From Brachionus plicatilis (Eukaryota; Rotifera; Eurotatoria; Ploima; Brachionidae), in contig QEOQ01000444.1 in NCBI GenBank assembly GCA_010279815.1, positions 62,001 to 126,000 on the forward strand: DNA of 64,000 bases. The letters are read 5' to 3'. The notes beneath the pieces were generated by a model, which saw nothing but the letters and a program-made list of their open reading frames with translations, made no database searches and was not told where the DNA came from. This document shows, piece by piece, positions 42,495-53,489 of this stretch (position 1 is the stretch's first letter; the number at the start of each line of letters is the position of its first letter). The translations under genes and the position numbers were made by a program.

Positions 42495-43290
42495 GAACTC
42501 TTCAGATTTAGACCGTAAAGCAGAAACTTTTCTTAATACTTTTCGGTAGCCACTAATCTACTGGAAATTGTAGATTTTGTAAGCGAAGACTTAGAAAAGG
42601 GTTTAGATACACTTTGTGGTGTTCCTCGACTTCGCAAAAGCTTTTGAAAAGGTTTGCCATGATTCTCTTTAAGTTAAACTTAAAACACTTAGGTTTGATA
42701 AAAGTATCCTAGATTGGATTAGAGACTTCTTGTCTAACCGGAAACAAAGAGTCGTTTTAGGACAACATTCAGCAGAATGGAAGGACGTAACGAGTGGAGT
42801 TCCACAAGGAAGTATTTTAGGTCCTCTACTTTTCGTAATATTCATCAACCATATCCCTGAGGTAGTACATCATTTAATTAAGCTATTTGCAGATAATAGT
42901 AAACTACTGGCCACAATTAGAAGTGAAGCAGATCTTGCGACGCTTCCAAAAGATTTAGATGCACTCAACAAATGGTCTTTAGAATGGAATACGCTTTTTA
43001 ATGTGAATAAATGCAAAGATGGATTGTTTGGATACTGATCAATATCTTGAATTTGTAGATTCTGAAAAAGATCTTGTAGTGACTCTTTCACCAAATTTGA
43101 AGTTCTCAGAGCACATTAGGATGCAAGCAAGTAAGGCAAATGTTATATTGGGTTAATTACGGCAAGCTTTCAGGTTCTGGACAATTGATATGCTAAGAAT
43201 ATTGTTTTGCACATTCGTAAGACTTCATTTGGAATATGCCGCAGTAGCCTGGTCTCCTCATACAGCAAAGGACTCAATCGCTATATTATC
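42495..43290 (+). pseudogene. LINE reverse transcriptase fragment 4
   Basis: Frames give VVFLDFAKAFEKVCHDSL (RT motif A, Asp kept), SNRKQRVVL, SGVPQGSILGPLLFVIFINH (motif B), and LFADNSKLL, where the catalytic F-A-D-D box has Asn for the second Asp. The thumb region continues in other frames (EKDLVVTLSPNLKFSEHIRM, RILFCTFVRLHLEYAAVAWS). Frameshifts near 42676 and 43020 and the Asn change make it dead. It is a CR1/L2/Jockey-like LINE, less AT-rich than the fragments at 1.7-3.5 kb and not the same family. It begins right after the 42.15-kb foldback. Confidence 0.85.
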
Positions 43291-43317
43291 ATTTTAATTA
43301 ATACCTTTAATTAGTGA

Positions 43318-43568
43318 GCTTTTTAATAAAAATTATTCAAAAAATTAATCAAATTGAATTCCTACTTTTTACAATTAATTAACTAATATTAATCAATTGA
43401 TTAATTTTCTAAAATTCAACTAAAAACACATTTAGCATGTCTACTAAATTTATTTAAAAGGAAATTCTTAAACTCGTTCCAACCTCATTTAAAAATCTTT
43501 AACACGGCCAAAACTTTTCTCATATACAATCATTGTAAAAAAAAAGTATCTTAAAGATAAAGTTGTGA
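43318..43568. repeat. ~200-bp dispersed repeat, copy
   Basis: Block order matches 30598-30795 (AGCTTTTTAATAAAAATTAT, AATCAAATTGAATTCCTAC, CTCGTTCCAACCTCATTTA), with more divergence. Confidence 0.5.
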
Positions 43569-44404
43569 GAAAATAAATAAATGATCTTAAGAATGGTTAA
43601 ATTTTTTCTATTTGAATTACAAAATGCATCGAATGTTTAATTAACATTGAAAAATGTGCGATGCTTCAAATATTTTTTTCAGTTTCAAATAAAAAAATAA
43701 TTTTAAGTTAAAATACAAGCATTCTCAATTTTTAAAAATTATTTAGTTATTTGTTTGTTTTTTATTTATTTTCAAAAATAAAGTTAAATAAAATAAATTA
43801 AATAATAAATAAAAAAATAAAAAAGATGAATATATTTAGATTTAAATTTATATTCAATCGTTGATAAATTACTGTAAATATTTGTTTTTTAAACGTCATA
43901 CTAAAAGCCCAAGAATTTGGTTTTGGCGCCTTAAAAAAAGAGTTTTATCGACTTACTAAAAATCAAAATTGAAAATTTCGGTATTTAGTTGTGTAGATTT
44001 TCATCTTTGTGTTGAGTGATCTGCCTCGAGTTTGCATCCCACTTCAGGTTTGGAGGTTCAAATAGTTAAAAATCTTTGTAGTTGGGACTTCAGGCCATGT
44101 TTATTAATATAACGTGGTTATAGGAAAAAAGATTGTTGCAGAAAAAGAAACATAATAATTTGCATAAAAATTAGTGTAATTTTCTCTAAACCTTCACTTG
44201 CATTAGTTACTAGTGAAAATTACATTTATTGTAAAGTGGTGTATGAAACCACCACATACCTTCCGAATACATACCCTTAATAAAGAATTTTTTTTTAAAA
44301 AATTTTATTATATAAATGACCAGTTATTAAATTTATACGACCAGTTTTATATTTACGTGACCAATTTATAAATTAATTTAAAATTATAAAGATTCAAAAA
44401 ACAA
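43569..44404. other. AT-rich spacer
   Basis: No gene seen. A slightly GC-richer stretch at 44010-44110 shows no recognisable reading. Confidence 0.35.
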
Positions 44405-44700
44405 TTATTTATGCATTTTTGCGATGTGTAGCTTTACAACATGCTCATTTTTCATTAATTTCCCGCACTCCGGGCAAGCTTTTGGGCTTTTATGATTACT
44501 AAGAACTTTTTTCACAGCAGACTGTGTCGCTTCAAAATCAATTGGAACTTCTGTTGCAATTTTTGAAAATTTTTATAATTTTTTTTTTGTTGGATATAAA
44601 CTTAGCTTGCAAATAGCTGCACTTACCTCTTCAAAATCTGATTAACAATTTTCTTCATGATCTGAATCGGTGCCATATAAATCAAATCTTGCAAGTAAAA
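44405..44700 (-). pseudogene. C2H2 zinc-finger gene remnant
   Basis: The minus frame ends with CPECGKLMKNEHVVKLHIAK MHK and TAA (44405). C-x2-C-x12-H-x4-H is a classical C2H2 finger. Upstream it reads IATEVPIDFEATQSAVKKVL and, across two stops, LARFDLYGTDSDHEENC and SDFEEVSAAICKLSLYPTKK. The acidic DSDHEEN region and finger could come from a transcription factor or a transposon protein. The stops suggest a pseudogene, although an intron over the first stop cannot be excluded. Confidence 0.45.
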
Positions 44701-45003
44701 TTGCAATTGCAATTGCAATTATTTTATTATATTTACAATTAAATTTTATATAACTTAAAGAAATTTTCGTGACCAAATATTTATTTAGATGACAAGGTTA
44801 AAATGAATTATAAATATTTTTACCAAATAAATAATTTTGCCAAATAATAATTTTGAAGATCCATTTAGTTGATTGAGTTGTTTCTTGCAACATTTCTTGA
44901 TTGTTGCTCATTTTCTTATAGCAAAGATTAAACGCGTTTTCTTTTTTTTGATTGATTAGTTTGCATTTTCGAACTTTTTTAAACTCGAGTTTGAATTTTA
45001 TTT

Positions 45004-45264
45004 TGTTGTTTCGATGCTGAGTCCCTGAGATTGGTTGTTCACTTTGATGGCTTTTTTCACACTGTTGAAGTAGAAATTTTGAAGTTTATTTGCGACCTAA
45101 TGGTGCACGATTGTGCTTTCGAACGAAACGAACCCTATGTAGTTGCTTTTGTTAGGAGTTCAATCTTTGGCGCAATGATTTATCGAATTTCTCCCTATCG
45201 TCGTCCACTAATAACATTAGAAATGAAATTTGAGATCAGGTGGTATAACTCAACAGACGCTTGA
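45004..45264 (+). CDS. Unrecognised open frame, GC-enriched
   Basis: The frame runs from before 45013 (DAESLRLVVHFDGFFHTVEV EILKFICDLMVHDCAFERN) through VVAFVRSSIFGAMIYRISPY RRPLITLEMKFEIRWYN to TGA at 45262. It has normal amino-acid diversity and higher GC than the spacer, so it was probably coding. There is no ATG near the start. Gypsy pol fragments follow within 300-1000 bases, so it may be another ORF of that element. I do not recognise the family. Confidence 0.35.
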   Translation, partial: CCFDAESLRLVVHFDGFFHTVEVEILKFICDLMVHDCAFERNEPYVVAFVRSSIFGAMIYRISPYRRPLITLEMKFEIRWYNSTDA

Positions 45265-45528
45265 GGCGGGTAAGAGTTCCTGTGAACGTTTTGCGAGTAT
45301 TGATCATTATCTGCGTCGTTTCCCAACATTTTTTGCTTCTTAACTTACACTTTGTATTCTCGATATCTATTGTTAGAAAAAAGAAAAAGATTAATTGATT
45401 TTTTGCTTGACATGATGAAATAAAGTTGAAAATTTTTCTTGTTAACTAAATATTGCAATATTTGCACCGTTTGTATTTTGTTATTTAATTCGTGTTTGAA
45501 TTTGAAATTGAAATTTGTATTGTATCGG

Positions 45529-45765
45529 TTAATTATCTTTTTGACGATCGATTTTTATTTTACTACCAAGATATCCATTGCAAATTGTTTCATGCATATG
45601 TTTGACAACTTTAACTTGACTTTGTTTAGCTAATACAATTGGTTTAATTAAAAGTTTTTCAAAATCGTAAATACTCAGCCGGTAGTTTCCGACCGATCGC
45701 ATATTTTTCAAAAAATTATACGTCCCAAAGAATTCCGATTTCTTCATTAAAATTCTCACCATTCC
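45529..45765 (-). pseudogene. Gypsy-type integrase zinc-binding fragment
   Basis: The 77-codon minus frame contains YRLSIYDFEKLLIKPIVLAK, QVKVVKHMHETICNGYLGSK and IKIDR. The H-x-x-H...G-x-L-G-x-x-K pattern is that of the HHCC domain that opens gypsy integrases, although the first half is poorly conserved. It lies beside an RNase H fragment on the opposite strand, so the parent element was rearranged or two elements met here. Confidence 0.45.
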
Positions 45766-45814
45766 GCACCTGAAAGCATAGAAAATTATAGTAAATTTAA
45801 GAAATTATGCGTCG

Positions 45815-45999
45815 CCCCAAATAATTCAATCCCACGCCCGAAAAAGAACTACTAGCTCAAGTCATGGCCATCGAATATTTCGATCTTTTAAATTGTAAAC
45901 CATTTTTCATCGAAACAGACCACCTCCCACTTCCCTGGATAGAAACCAAAGAAAAACAAATAAAAACTCACATGCAAGAATGATGTCTATTCCAAAAGA
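45815..45999 (+). pseudogene. Gypsy-type RNase H fragment
   Basis: The plus frame reads RPEKELLAQVMAIEYFDLLN CKPFFIETDHLPLPWIETKE and KQIKTHMQE before a stop. This is the E-KELLA-V-A...F...TDH-PL-W block of gypsy RNase H, and the catalytic Glu and the TDH Asp are visible. It is only about 55 codons. Confidence 0.75.
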
Positions 46000-46221
46000 A
46001 AAATAGAAATTTATATTACTTTTAAAATCATTTTATTCGAATTAGAATCATTTTGTTTCTTTTTGTTTTATTTTATTTGATCACTGACCGTCCTTTGCTT
46101 TGGTTAGCATTTGTTCGTTTTTAAGCACTTGTAAATTTTGTATAAAGATTTCAAAAAAAACGTTAAAATATTATGTGAGAAAGAGATTTTTTTTATATTA
46201 CGTTTTAATGTTAGGTAAGGA

Positions 46222-46245
46222 TTAGGGTTAGGGTTAGGGTTAGGG
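46222..46245. repeat. Interstitial telomere-like array (TTAGGG)4
   Basis: Four perfect TTAGGG units, preceded by a degenerate TTAGGTAAGGA. It sits between retroelement debris, far from any window end. Confidence 0.85.
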
Positions 46246-46656
46246 TGAATTTACCTTAAATCATTTAATTTTGAAAAATCTTTAATATTTTAGTACATTC
46301 GTTCTAAATGACGATATTTTTAAGCTTAAAAAAAATGTGTTCTTAGTTTGATTTTTCCTAAAAAATTGAAAAATTCGAATTTGAATAATTGAAATCGAAC
46401 TTTCAATTCGGTTTTTGGCTTATTAATAAAATTACTATTAGTTGTAAATTTTAAGAAAAAGACAAGCAATTATATTCGAATAATTATGACTAGAAGATAA
46501 TAATTATAATAACCGTTGAAAAATAAAAAATTGTAACTTTTTATTACTCGAATTTAATATGACATTATCCTCAATAAAGGGAGAGAATAGCCCCGGTGAA
46601 AAAAAAAAAAATTGAAAGAAACAACAAAAAAAAAAAACTTTGAACTTAAAATAATC

Positions 46657-48060
46657 TTAAACAGTAATCTCTTTCACTCCTCGACAAATTGGGAAAAGCA
46701 AATTACTGTCGAGTTTTGTCAGTCGTCGATGAAACAGGCTGCAAAACATAAGAGAGAAGAATAGGGCAGCTCCTCTGCGTTCACTTTTGTAGACCTCGAG
46801 ACAGATCGCAATCTTAAACGGTTCATCCTGCTCTCTTCGACTTCTCAATTCCGCATTCTCCTCTTCCAATTGTTTTACTCTCTTGCGTAATTGGTGGTTG
46901 TCCAGCTGGATTATCTCTAACAGACGATCCTTGGCCTCAACATGATGTCTGGCCTCGGTTACTTTCAACTAAAAACACTTTTTTATATTCCAACTGTTTG
47001 ATTTCGAACTAAGAGAATTTTCTTTTTCTGTTCGAGAGATTTTTAGCCCTTGTGTAATGTTTGACCTTCGAGGGTTCAAACTGGCCTTGAGTATACTGAG
47101 GGATGTGATTAAGATTTTTATGAGATTGCCTGGGGAGACACCTAATGCCGCTAGTAACAGCATCCAAGTCGCTAGGAACAGCAACTCTTCCAGGGAATTA
47201 TCAACGAGAATTTGAGTAAGGGAATCAAATGAGAGAAAAGTTTGTTTATTTTTTTTATTAAGACAAATAAATCTTCTTCTTCAAAGTATAATAATTTTAG
47301 ATTTAAAATTTAACAAATATTTAAATGTGAAATCTTATGAATCATACAAAGTTATTTTAATCAACATTTTTGACTTGTCATAAATTTGCATAATTAATAA
47401 GATCGAGAAAATTAGACATCTTTAAAAAGTAAAAATAAATTATAAAATAATTTCAATTCAAAAATTAAAAATTTCTTTAATTTAAAATGTTTTGTTTATC
47501 TTGTTGTTGTTGCTGTCGTTGTGGTGCGTCCACCACTACACTTCTTCAAATCGTCAGTTAATTCAGATTGCTAACGCTAACGAAGTTGTTGTTTTTCGGC
47601 TAGTGTCATTTCAAGCCTCTTAACGCCAGCTTACAATTCGGCTACGGGATTTTGATGGAGGCATTGAATCCGTTGATGGTGGCATTGACTCTGTCAAATG
47701 ACTACTCTTACTCCAAGAGGCTTTCTAAGTCGTTTGCATGGTGGCATTGCTCAATCTCGAGTGGCTTTAGCTCCGTTGATGGTGGATCCTTAAATCACTC
47801 ATGGATTGCTTTTTCACCATTAATTGTTCACTTTGCTCCATAAGATTCTGGCGTTCTCGATCCCAACGTTACCGCTGTTTGTGCAACTTATCCAGTCCAT
47901 GCTAGACACGCAGTGAGTATTATACGTTCTTAAGAGAGTTTGGGGTGGCTATTGGGAAAATTTTGACCCTTTGTTGATGGTTCATTTCGTTCAGGACATC
48001 GACGATTTTTCCGAAGTTCCTTCGGGTCTTGAATTTCTCAAATTGCAACAAAGGATCACT
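46657..48060 (-). pseudogene. Decayed coiled-coil (gag-like?) coding region
   Basis: Minus-strand frames, frequently interrupted, read QFEKFKTRRNFGKIVDVLNE (about 48040), RWDRERQNLMEQSEQLMVKK (about 47850), QGQFEPSKVKHYTRAKNLSN (about 47070), then KVTEARHHVEAKDRLLEIIQ LDNHQLRKRVKQLEEENAEL (46957-46835). The last part has leucines at heptad spacing, a coiled coil. GC content is above the neighbours. This could be the gag of a gypsy-like element whose pol pieces lie to the left, or a host gene relic. No domain settles it. Confidence 0.4.
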
Positions 48061-48669
48061 GTAAATAAGATTAATATATCATTATAACTCACACTATGCT
48101 GTGGTTGAGAGACCAAACAAAAAAAGAAACAAATTTTTTAAGGATAGATCTTTATTTGAAAAAAACTGGAATCTGAAATTAATAGATGAAAAAAAGCATT
48201 TATAATTGGAAAATAATGACTATTGCGGAATTTATGCTTTCCATTAAGAATAAATTATTAAAGGTGAGCATGCACTGTTATTACAGGCTAATGTCTCAAG
48301 GCTAACAAATTAGTTACAGATTGTCAAAATTATAAGAACCAGTTTATTTCATTTATTATTAGATTTTGCAAAGAACTGAATTGAAACCAATATGAAAATT
48401 CCCAAAAAAAGCAAGAAATAGTTAAAATATAAAAAAATTTAGAATTGACCCTTCGTCTTCGGTCATGTAATCGTTTAAATCGTAAGTTTTTGGCTATGTT
48501 GTATGTTCTTAAGTATCTATAGATTGATTTTGTTAAGGACAAGTTTGTCATAAGTTGACTCGACGAGTCTGATGACAGAATTTGATAACAGACAAGGCGT
48601 CATCTGGTCTAGTGTTTGCATTTCATCTTGGCAAATTCATATTCAGCGATTCTTATAAAAACGTAACGC
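48061..48669. other. Spacer, no gene supported
   Basis: AT-rich, with a slightly GC-richer edge at 48540-48610. No repeat or reading recognised. Confidence 0.35.
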
Positions 48670-48838
48670 AAAAGACAAGGCCGGACGGCCAACTTAGGCG
48701 TACCAACACGTCCGACCCGTTCGGCCTACTAGACGGCCATACAAGGCCGGCCTAATCGACCATTCCGTCCAACCTAATCAACCCATTGCTCTGACCCATC
48801 CGGCTTAAACGGTCGACCTAATCGGTCTATCCGGCCAT
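48670..48838. repeat. GC-rich degenerate repeat of CGGCC/CGACC words
   Basis: GGCCGG, CGGCCTA, CGACCTAATCGG and similar words recur irregularly (AAGGCCGGCCTAATCGACC, CGGTCGACCTAATCGGTC). The stretch is far richer in GC than its surroundings and has no reading frame. Confidence 0.55.
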
Positions 48839-49397
48839 TATTTTTTACTTATTCTAAATTATTGTAAGATATATTTTCTAGTGTTCGAATTTTTCTTATA
48901 CCCTATAATAATTTTTTAACTACTCAATAATAATTTTTATAATACTCGACAATAATTTTTATGTACCCAGTTTTTATTTCTTTTTCAATAATTTTTACAA
49001 AAAATTAATACCCAAAATATATTTATTTTTACACCCAAATAATTAATATAAATACTCATTTAATTATAATCCAATAATAAAATAAATTAATAAATTTATT
49101 TTTTATCTTTTATTAAAAGCAATATTACAATTTATATTTTGATCTTTTGATCTTGATCTCAAACTTCAATTCGCCTTTTTTTAATAGTTTTAGTTTAATT
49201 TCACCATTTTGATCACCAAAAATTGATCAGACTTCAAACTGCCTTTTACAAGCTAAATTGCAAATGTTTGGATTATTTTACCAATTTTGGATTGTTATAA
49301 CTTTTTAACATTCATTGTCAAATCGCCTTATCATTATTTTTTTTTATTAGGTAAGAGGAGAAGGTTCATCTTTATTATTTTTTAAATTTGACCATTA

Positions 49398-50035
49398 CGG
49401 TTTTGTGAATTTCTAAAACAAATTGAACAAAAATTTTTCATTTTTTAATAAATTAAAATTAAAGTTAACAAAAAATTTTAGAAAAAATACTGAAATATAG
49501 TGCAACATACTTTTTTGCACTTTTTTAACCCAAAATAAAATTTTTATTTTCTTTTTTTTTTTAAAATCCAATTAATAATCTATTTAAATCTTATTAATTC
49601 GTTTTTTTGTCATTTTTTGCATGAGAAAAATTATTTTAGGTAAAAATGTGCAACGGGGCTGTGAAGTTCATTTCAATACGATCGTTTCAATTCAGAAAAA
49701 TTTGAATAACTTTTTTACTATAAGGAATAATTTAGTTCTGTAAAATACTTGATGTTTAAGCAACTTTGCTTAATCCGAAAATGTATGTCTGCAAAAACTC
49801 TGCAAAGTAAGTGCAAAATTGATTTGAATACTTTTTAATGGCGTGCAAAATGTATAAAATTGCAGAGTATTTTGCAGATTTATTTTACTGAACTAAGCAA
49901 ATTTGCTTATAATTGAGCATTTTACAGAACTAAATTATCTCTTTTAGTAAAAAAGTTATTCAAGTTTTTCTGAATTGAAATTAAATTTAATTTTAATTTA
50001 TTACAAAATGAAGAATTTTTGTTCATTTCACAATA
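49398..50035. mobile_element. Dispersed repeat split by a foldback insertion
   Basis: 49398-49665 and about 49981-50035 together match 32186-32530. The 49685-49980 foldback lies between the two parts, so the repeat was the older target. Confidence 0.55.
49685..49980. mobile_element. 296-bp foldback element
   Basis: The ends TTTCAATTCAGAAAAA and TTTTTCTGAATTGAAA are inverted. The arms continue through TTGAATAACTTTTTTACTA and TTTAGTTCTGTAAAAT. The centre contains CTGCAAAAACTCTGCAAAGT, tying it to the CTCTGCAAA palindrome family. Confidence 0.75.
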
Positions 50036-50221
50036 GGGACCATCACCTCATAAATTCTTAAAAACTTAATCCTAGTAAAAAATAAACACTTTTTCAGAAT
50101 ATGTGTGATCTATTCACATTAAACAGATCTTTGATTTTCTAGTCGAAAAATAACAAATAAAAATTGAAAATTAAATTTAAAATTATTCTGTAATTTTTGA
50201 TCTATTTGTGTAATTAAAAAA

Positions 50222-51166
50222 TTAATTTGAAATATGACCATTTAACCAATTTGATAATCGAGGAACCATGGCAAAAAAGCTTGGTGCCGTATTCAAACAG
50301 TTTCCATTTGAATCCACAAATACAAAACTCGTAATACCGTAAAATGTCCATCTATTTTTTTCAAAACTTAAAAGCGATCCACCTGAATCGCCAAAACACA
50401 CATTTGAACTTGTTCCACTCAAGTCCTGAACACAGTAATAGTCATTATCGTAACCTTGGCAAGAGGACTGTAGCGGTGTTCCATTTAGAACAGTCAATGT
50501 AGTGCTCATCAATTGGCTTGACAAGCCTCCTAGTTCATTCACACCCCATCCTAAAGTAGTCACTGTTTGGCCAAATATTCCCGATGGATCAAGTGTGCTT
50601 GGAATTGTGACAGAAAATACCAATGGTGAAAAATTGAGCATGCTATCAATGGCAAGGATAGCGATATCGTTGGGATTTATGGAGTTGTTATAATTTGGAT
50701 TAATAAATATTCGTCTTACTAGGTAAATATTTTGATTTTCAAACAAGTTAAGGAAATTGATTCCACTTATAATTTCAGTTCCGGCTATGACACTTAGAGC
50801 CTGGTTGTTCTCCTGAAAATAAAGGGTTGGATTGTAGGATTGACCGACATCGGAAACACAGTGCGCAGCAGTTACCACATATTGGCGTCTTACTATTGTT
50901 CCTCCACATCGGTGTCTATAAGAATTTGGACTAAACATTCCAAGAGAGACCATAAATGGAAAAGCTCCAGGCATTACTGGCTGTCCATTGATTATTTTTT
51001 GGTCATTAGTCCAATTTTTTGTCTTGACACTGGGTAAATTTAAGGAATCAAAAATGAGCTGAAATTTTTTCTCATCAATTTGCTCAACAATGTTCTCTAA
51101 AATGTTGGCTTCCTGTTGTGAAAAGTTAAGCTGAAATAATAATATTAGAAGGAAAAAAAAATTCAT
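50222..51166 (-). CDS. Secreted S1-family serine protease (trypsin fold), paralogue 2
   Basis: Single exon, 314 residues on the minus strand. It has a hydrophobic signal peptide (about 3-14), a propeptide, and an activation site before IING (58). The triad is H102 (TAAHC), D167 (NPNDIAIL) and S261 in CFGDSGGS, where the usual Pro after GDSGG is Ser. Position 189-equivalent is N255, as in paralogue 1, so the trypsin Asp is absent in both. The two proteins align over nearly their whole length, with shared blocks such as DLS..SNVC and NTAPSF, and share the single-exon structure. They face opposite directions about 8.3 kb apart, with repeats between. An inverted duplication followed by repeat insertion is the likely origin. 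Confidence 0.92.
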   Translation of the reverse strand: MNFFFLLILLFQLNFSQQEANILENIVEQIDEKKFQLIFDSLNLPSVKTKNWTNDQKIINGQPVMPGAFPFMVSLGMFSPNSYRHRCGGTIVRRQYVVTAAHCVSDVGQSYNPTLYFQENNQALSVIAGTEIISGINFLNLFENQNIYLVRRIFINPNYNNSINPNDIAILAIDSMLNFSPLVFSVTIPSTLDPSGIFGQTVTTLGWGVNELGGLSSQLMSTTLTVLNGTPLQSSCQGYDNDYYCVQDLSGTSSNVCFGDSGGSLLSFEKNRWTFYGITSFVFVDSNGNCLNTAPSFFAMVPRLSNWLNGHISN

Positions 51167-52740
51167 TTTTGTTGTCGAATAATTTTTTAATTTTGTATTT
51201 ATATTAAGAAAAAATTACTAATTAAATTTTGGATCTGGGTCTAGATGAAATAAAAACGTAAGAGGTCGTTCAGATATTTTAAGTCAATCTGTGAATCCAG
51301 TGAATGACTTGAATTATTAAAATATATCATATAAAGATTTATTAATTATTTCTTTCTTTTTAAAGGCATTCAACAATTTTAAGCAAGCTTTGTGTCGATC
51401 AAAAGAGAGATCAAGAAATATGTGATGAATATAAAAAAAAACGCCAATTTCTGTAATTTTAGGCTTAGTAAATAATTTACGTAGAAATTAGTCTTCATCT
51501 TTTTCCGGTGAAAATGACTCTGGATGGTTTTAAGTATTTATAGAGAAATGTATCAATTATTTAAAAAATTTTATATTGTGATTTTTTTCCTTGTATTGAT
51601 TTCCAGTGTTAACATTCTTTGGTTAGTTATATAAGCATTTTTTTCTAGGTCTCATTTCCCATTTTTCTTAAGCATTATAACACATGGTTTTTCATTCCAT
51701 GAGTTCATTTTATTTTTATTTTAGAAAATTTAAAAAGTATTCCATTATTTAATGTTCATTAATTTTGATTAAAAAATAAATGTTCACATATTTTATTTAA
51801 AAAATTATCAACGTCAAATTTATATTTAGCTAATTTAATTTTTTTCAAGTAATTTCCATATATTTTTACGTCTAAATTTACTTTTCTGGGTCTCATTTTA
51901 TCACCTAAAGATCACGAAACATGTGATCGATATCACCTTGTTCATTTAATGAACTAACAAAAAAAACTCAAGTTGCAGACTAAAAAATTACATCAAAATA
52001 TTTAAGAAAGGGTTTACATGGTGTGAAAAAGATAGAAAGTAAAATACTATCTATAAATAAAAAAAAGTATTCACCGCTTTTTTGTTATAATATTCTATTC
52101 AGTTTATTAATTATGTGTGATATTTTTAGTTTTATTCAGAATTTAAAATTAAGCAAAAATTAGAATGTCAATGTCATATATTTAGCAAACATATTTAAAA
52201 AAATTAATTTAACAGAAATAGCTTTAGCTCAGAAAGAAAAAAAGAAAAATTAAATAATTTTAAAAAAATGAAAGAAAATTTAAGGTTTAGGCAATATCAA
52301 ATTGATCGTTCAAAAATTTAAAACTTAATTAATAAAAAATCAAATCTTTTGAATGCTATATCTTTCAGAAAAAAATGAGTCTTAATATTTGTGCACAATA
52401 TTTTTAGTAAAAATTCCACAGAATTAATAAAAATCCCAAAAAAAAATAAAAAAATAATAAAGTTAATATTGTGTCCATTTTTTTTATTTAAAATTAGCAT
52501 AATAAGTAAAAATACCAAAAAAATTTTATTTTTCCCATTTAATCAATAAAAAAAAAACATATGGCAAGTTTTTTTTTATATTTAACTTTTTTGAAATTTT
52601 GAAATTACGTTGTTTAATTTAAACTCAATGCTTATGCATGTTAAAATTTGAAATTTAATTACGCAATTATTTCTAAAAAAAGTAAAATAGAAAAAAAAAC
52701 ATGCCATATTTAGTAAAAGAAAACTTAAAAAAATCTACAA
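51167..52740. other. AT-rich sequence, no gene supported
   Basis: This is upstream of the minus-strand protease, so its promoter should lie just beyond 51166, but no clear TATA or initiator can be told from background. The 66-codon minus frame at 52318 is Phe/Ile-rich AT sequence. Confidence 0.4.
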
Positions 52741-52945
52741 AAAAATTTAATTTTTTTTCTTAGTACAACCATTTGGGCAGTAAAAACCTCTTTTTTTCTT
52801 CATGACAGCATTACAAGTTTTACAAATATTTTCGATAGATAAAACTGCATCATTTGACTTTTGTTTTTTAGATGATTTTGGAGTTGGTTCTGATTCTATA
52901 TCAGAGTCTTGGTCAGATTCAAGAATAGCATTTTCTTCGTTCTAA
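52741..52945 (-). pseudogene. piggyBac-type C-terminal cysteine finger fragment
   Basis: The minus frame reads NEENAILESDQDSDIESEPT PKSSKKQKSNDAVLSIEN, then ICKTCNAVMKKKRGFYCPNG CTKKKN and a stop. An acidic-basic linker followed by C-x2-C-x11-C-x3-C at the extreme C-terminus resembles the cysteine-rich end of piggyBac transposases. A stop lies just upstream, so only the tail survives. No TTAA-flanked ends were found beside it. Confidence 0.45.
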
Positions 52946-53489
52946 TTGTCATTTACTAATTGGATGAGTACTTAATTTGTTGTCAATTAAAAAAATATAT
53001 TGAGCTTTTATGATTTTAGTTGCAATTTATTTGATAAAAGGTGTAAATTTATTAAATGTGTTATGTTTTTATTAATTAAATTATTTTTTTATAATATGTT
53101 CGGAAAAAAAATAAAGAGATAAAAATATATAATTTTTGTTGATATTTTATATTAATTTGTGGAAATTTTTACTAAATTTATTGTGTTCGATACTGACAGC
53201 CGAAAAAAATAATAAAAATTTGTTTTTTTATTTTAATTAAATTTAATTACTAATCCTAGGCTATGATAAAAATTTTGGAAAATAATAGTTTTTAATATGA
53301 GTATCTAAATTTAAATTTTTTTTATATCTATCAAAAAACTAAAAATTATTCGACAGCATTATTGTCATTTAAGAATGTAAAATTCCTTAGAAAATAGCGT
53401 AAAACCTTGCAAACTACCGATGGTTTTCTGGTGTAAAATTATTGAGTTAATGTTAGTAGATATTTTTTTATTTTTTTGTTAATAATTAA

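Noticed and set aside
47652..47843. 63-codon plus-strand frame
   Set aside because: The minus strand carries a better coiled-coil-like reading continuous in style with its neighbours.
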